Assembly: GCA_947584775.1 (NCBI GenBank)
Contig: CANPWT010000030.1
Coordinates: forward strand, 1-12,848
Source of the DNA: an uncultured Clostridia bacterium
GTDB taxonomy: Bacteria; Bacillota; Clostridia; Christensenellales; UBA1242
DNA length: 12,848 bases
Direction of reading: 5' to 3'
The position numbers were made by a program, and so were the translations under genes. Positions 12,699 through 12,848 of the stretch are shown here, in pieces. A model generated the notes under the pieces. That model did not search any database, was not told where the DNA came from, and saw only the letters and a program-made list of their open reading frames with translations. The stretch's first letter is position 1. Every line of letters starts with the position of its first letter.

Positions 12699-12727
12699 TT
12701 GCAAACTGCACTTTTGCTAGTTTGCAA
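12699..12727. repeat. Perfect 9-bp stem-loop
   Basis: TTGCAAACT (12699-12707) and AGTTTGCAA (12719-12727) pair perfectly. Within the loop, GCA and TGC add three pairs with a one-base bulge. No T-run follows on either strand. It directly abuts the long inverted repeat and may belong to the same repeat module. Confidence 0.6.
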
Positions 12728-12781
12728 AGCATTGCAAACATAAGCTTTTCTAATTAATTAAAACCTTGTGAAGTAGGAGTC

Positions 12782-12809
12782 ATGAGGGAGAACTTGCGGT
12801 CTCCCTCAT
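12782..12809. repeat. Perfect 10-bp stem-loop, related to the one at 12623-12653
   Basis: ATGAGGGAGA (12782-12791) and TCTCCCTCAT (12800-12809) flank an 8-nt loop. The element shares the words ATGAGGGAGAAC, GGT and CCCTCATA with the stem-loop at 12623-12653, so the two are copies of one family. The remaining sequence to 12848 shows no gene. Confidence 0.65.
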
Positions 12810-12848
12810 ATAAAGTTGTTTGTTTGCTCCTTTTCCCCACAAAACTTT

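Overview
The window is a ribosomal-protein and translation-factor locus from a low-GC Gram-positive bacterium. It is most likely an uncultured member of the Clostridia or a neighbouring Firmicutes lineage. Evidence for this: AT-rich codon use; only TAA or TAG stops; strong AGGAGG-type ribosome binding sites before almost every gene; a four-cysteine (zinc) adenylate kinase lid; a KOW-domain gene between map and infA; rpsD inside the alpha operon; and a long L17 with clostridia-like insertions. No species can be named from the sequence alone.

Positions 1-6454 are the end of the spc cluster running into the alpha cluster, all on the + strand: the last codons of rplO, then secY, adk, map, a KOW-domain gene, infA, rpmJ (38 codons), rpsM, rpsK, rpsD, rpoA and rplQ. 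Genes overlap or are spaced by a few bases, so this looks like one operon. It closes with a textbook intrinsic terminator after rplQ. The only sizeable gaps flank rpmJ. Both hold hairpins, and the one before rpsM can also form a pseudoknot that reaches the ribosome binding site, which is the place and style of the S4-controlled alpha-operon leader.

Positions 6455-7535 are an accessory junction. It holds a 168-residue protein I do not recognise, then about 200 bases of almost pure A/T, then about 330 bases of duplicated promoter and leader pieces. These include a 41-nt perfect repeat 207 bp apart, two good sigma-70-type promoters plus one decayed copy, two homologous hairpins whose stems differ by compensatory changes, and a third hairpin at the predicted 5' end of the rpsL mRNA.

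Positions 7536-12430 are the str cluster: rpsL, rpsG, fusA and a separately promoted tuf. In the usual Firmicutes order this cluster precedes the S10/spc/alpha genes. Here it follows rplQ, so the locus is rearranged. S12 carries proline at the position of E. coli Lys87, a classic streptomycin-resistance site. A 555-bp gap between fusA and tuf contains four imperfect tandem repeats of about 70-77 bp. Two of them read as a conserved peptide on the minus strand although no proper gene is visible. After tuf and its terminator come about 420 bases of gene-free DNA with several stem-loops and an imperfect long inverted repeat, resembling dispersed intergenic repeats.

Together the genes supply the protein-export channel (SecY), nucleotide balance (Adk), N-terminal methionine removal (Map), initiation (IF-1), ribosomal subunit proteins, the RNA polymerase alpha subunit and the elongation factors EF-G and EF-Tu. 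The novelty lies mainly in the regulatory and repeat DNA around rpsL and tuf and in a few unusual residues in otherwise universal proteins. I did not find an undescribed multi-gene system.
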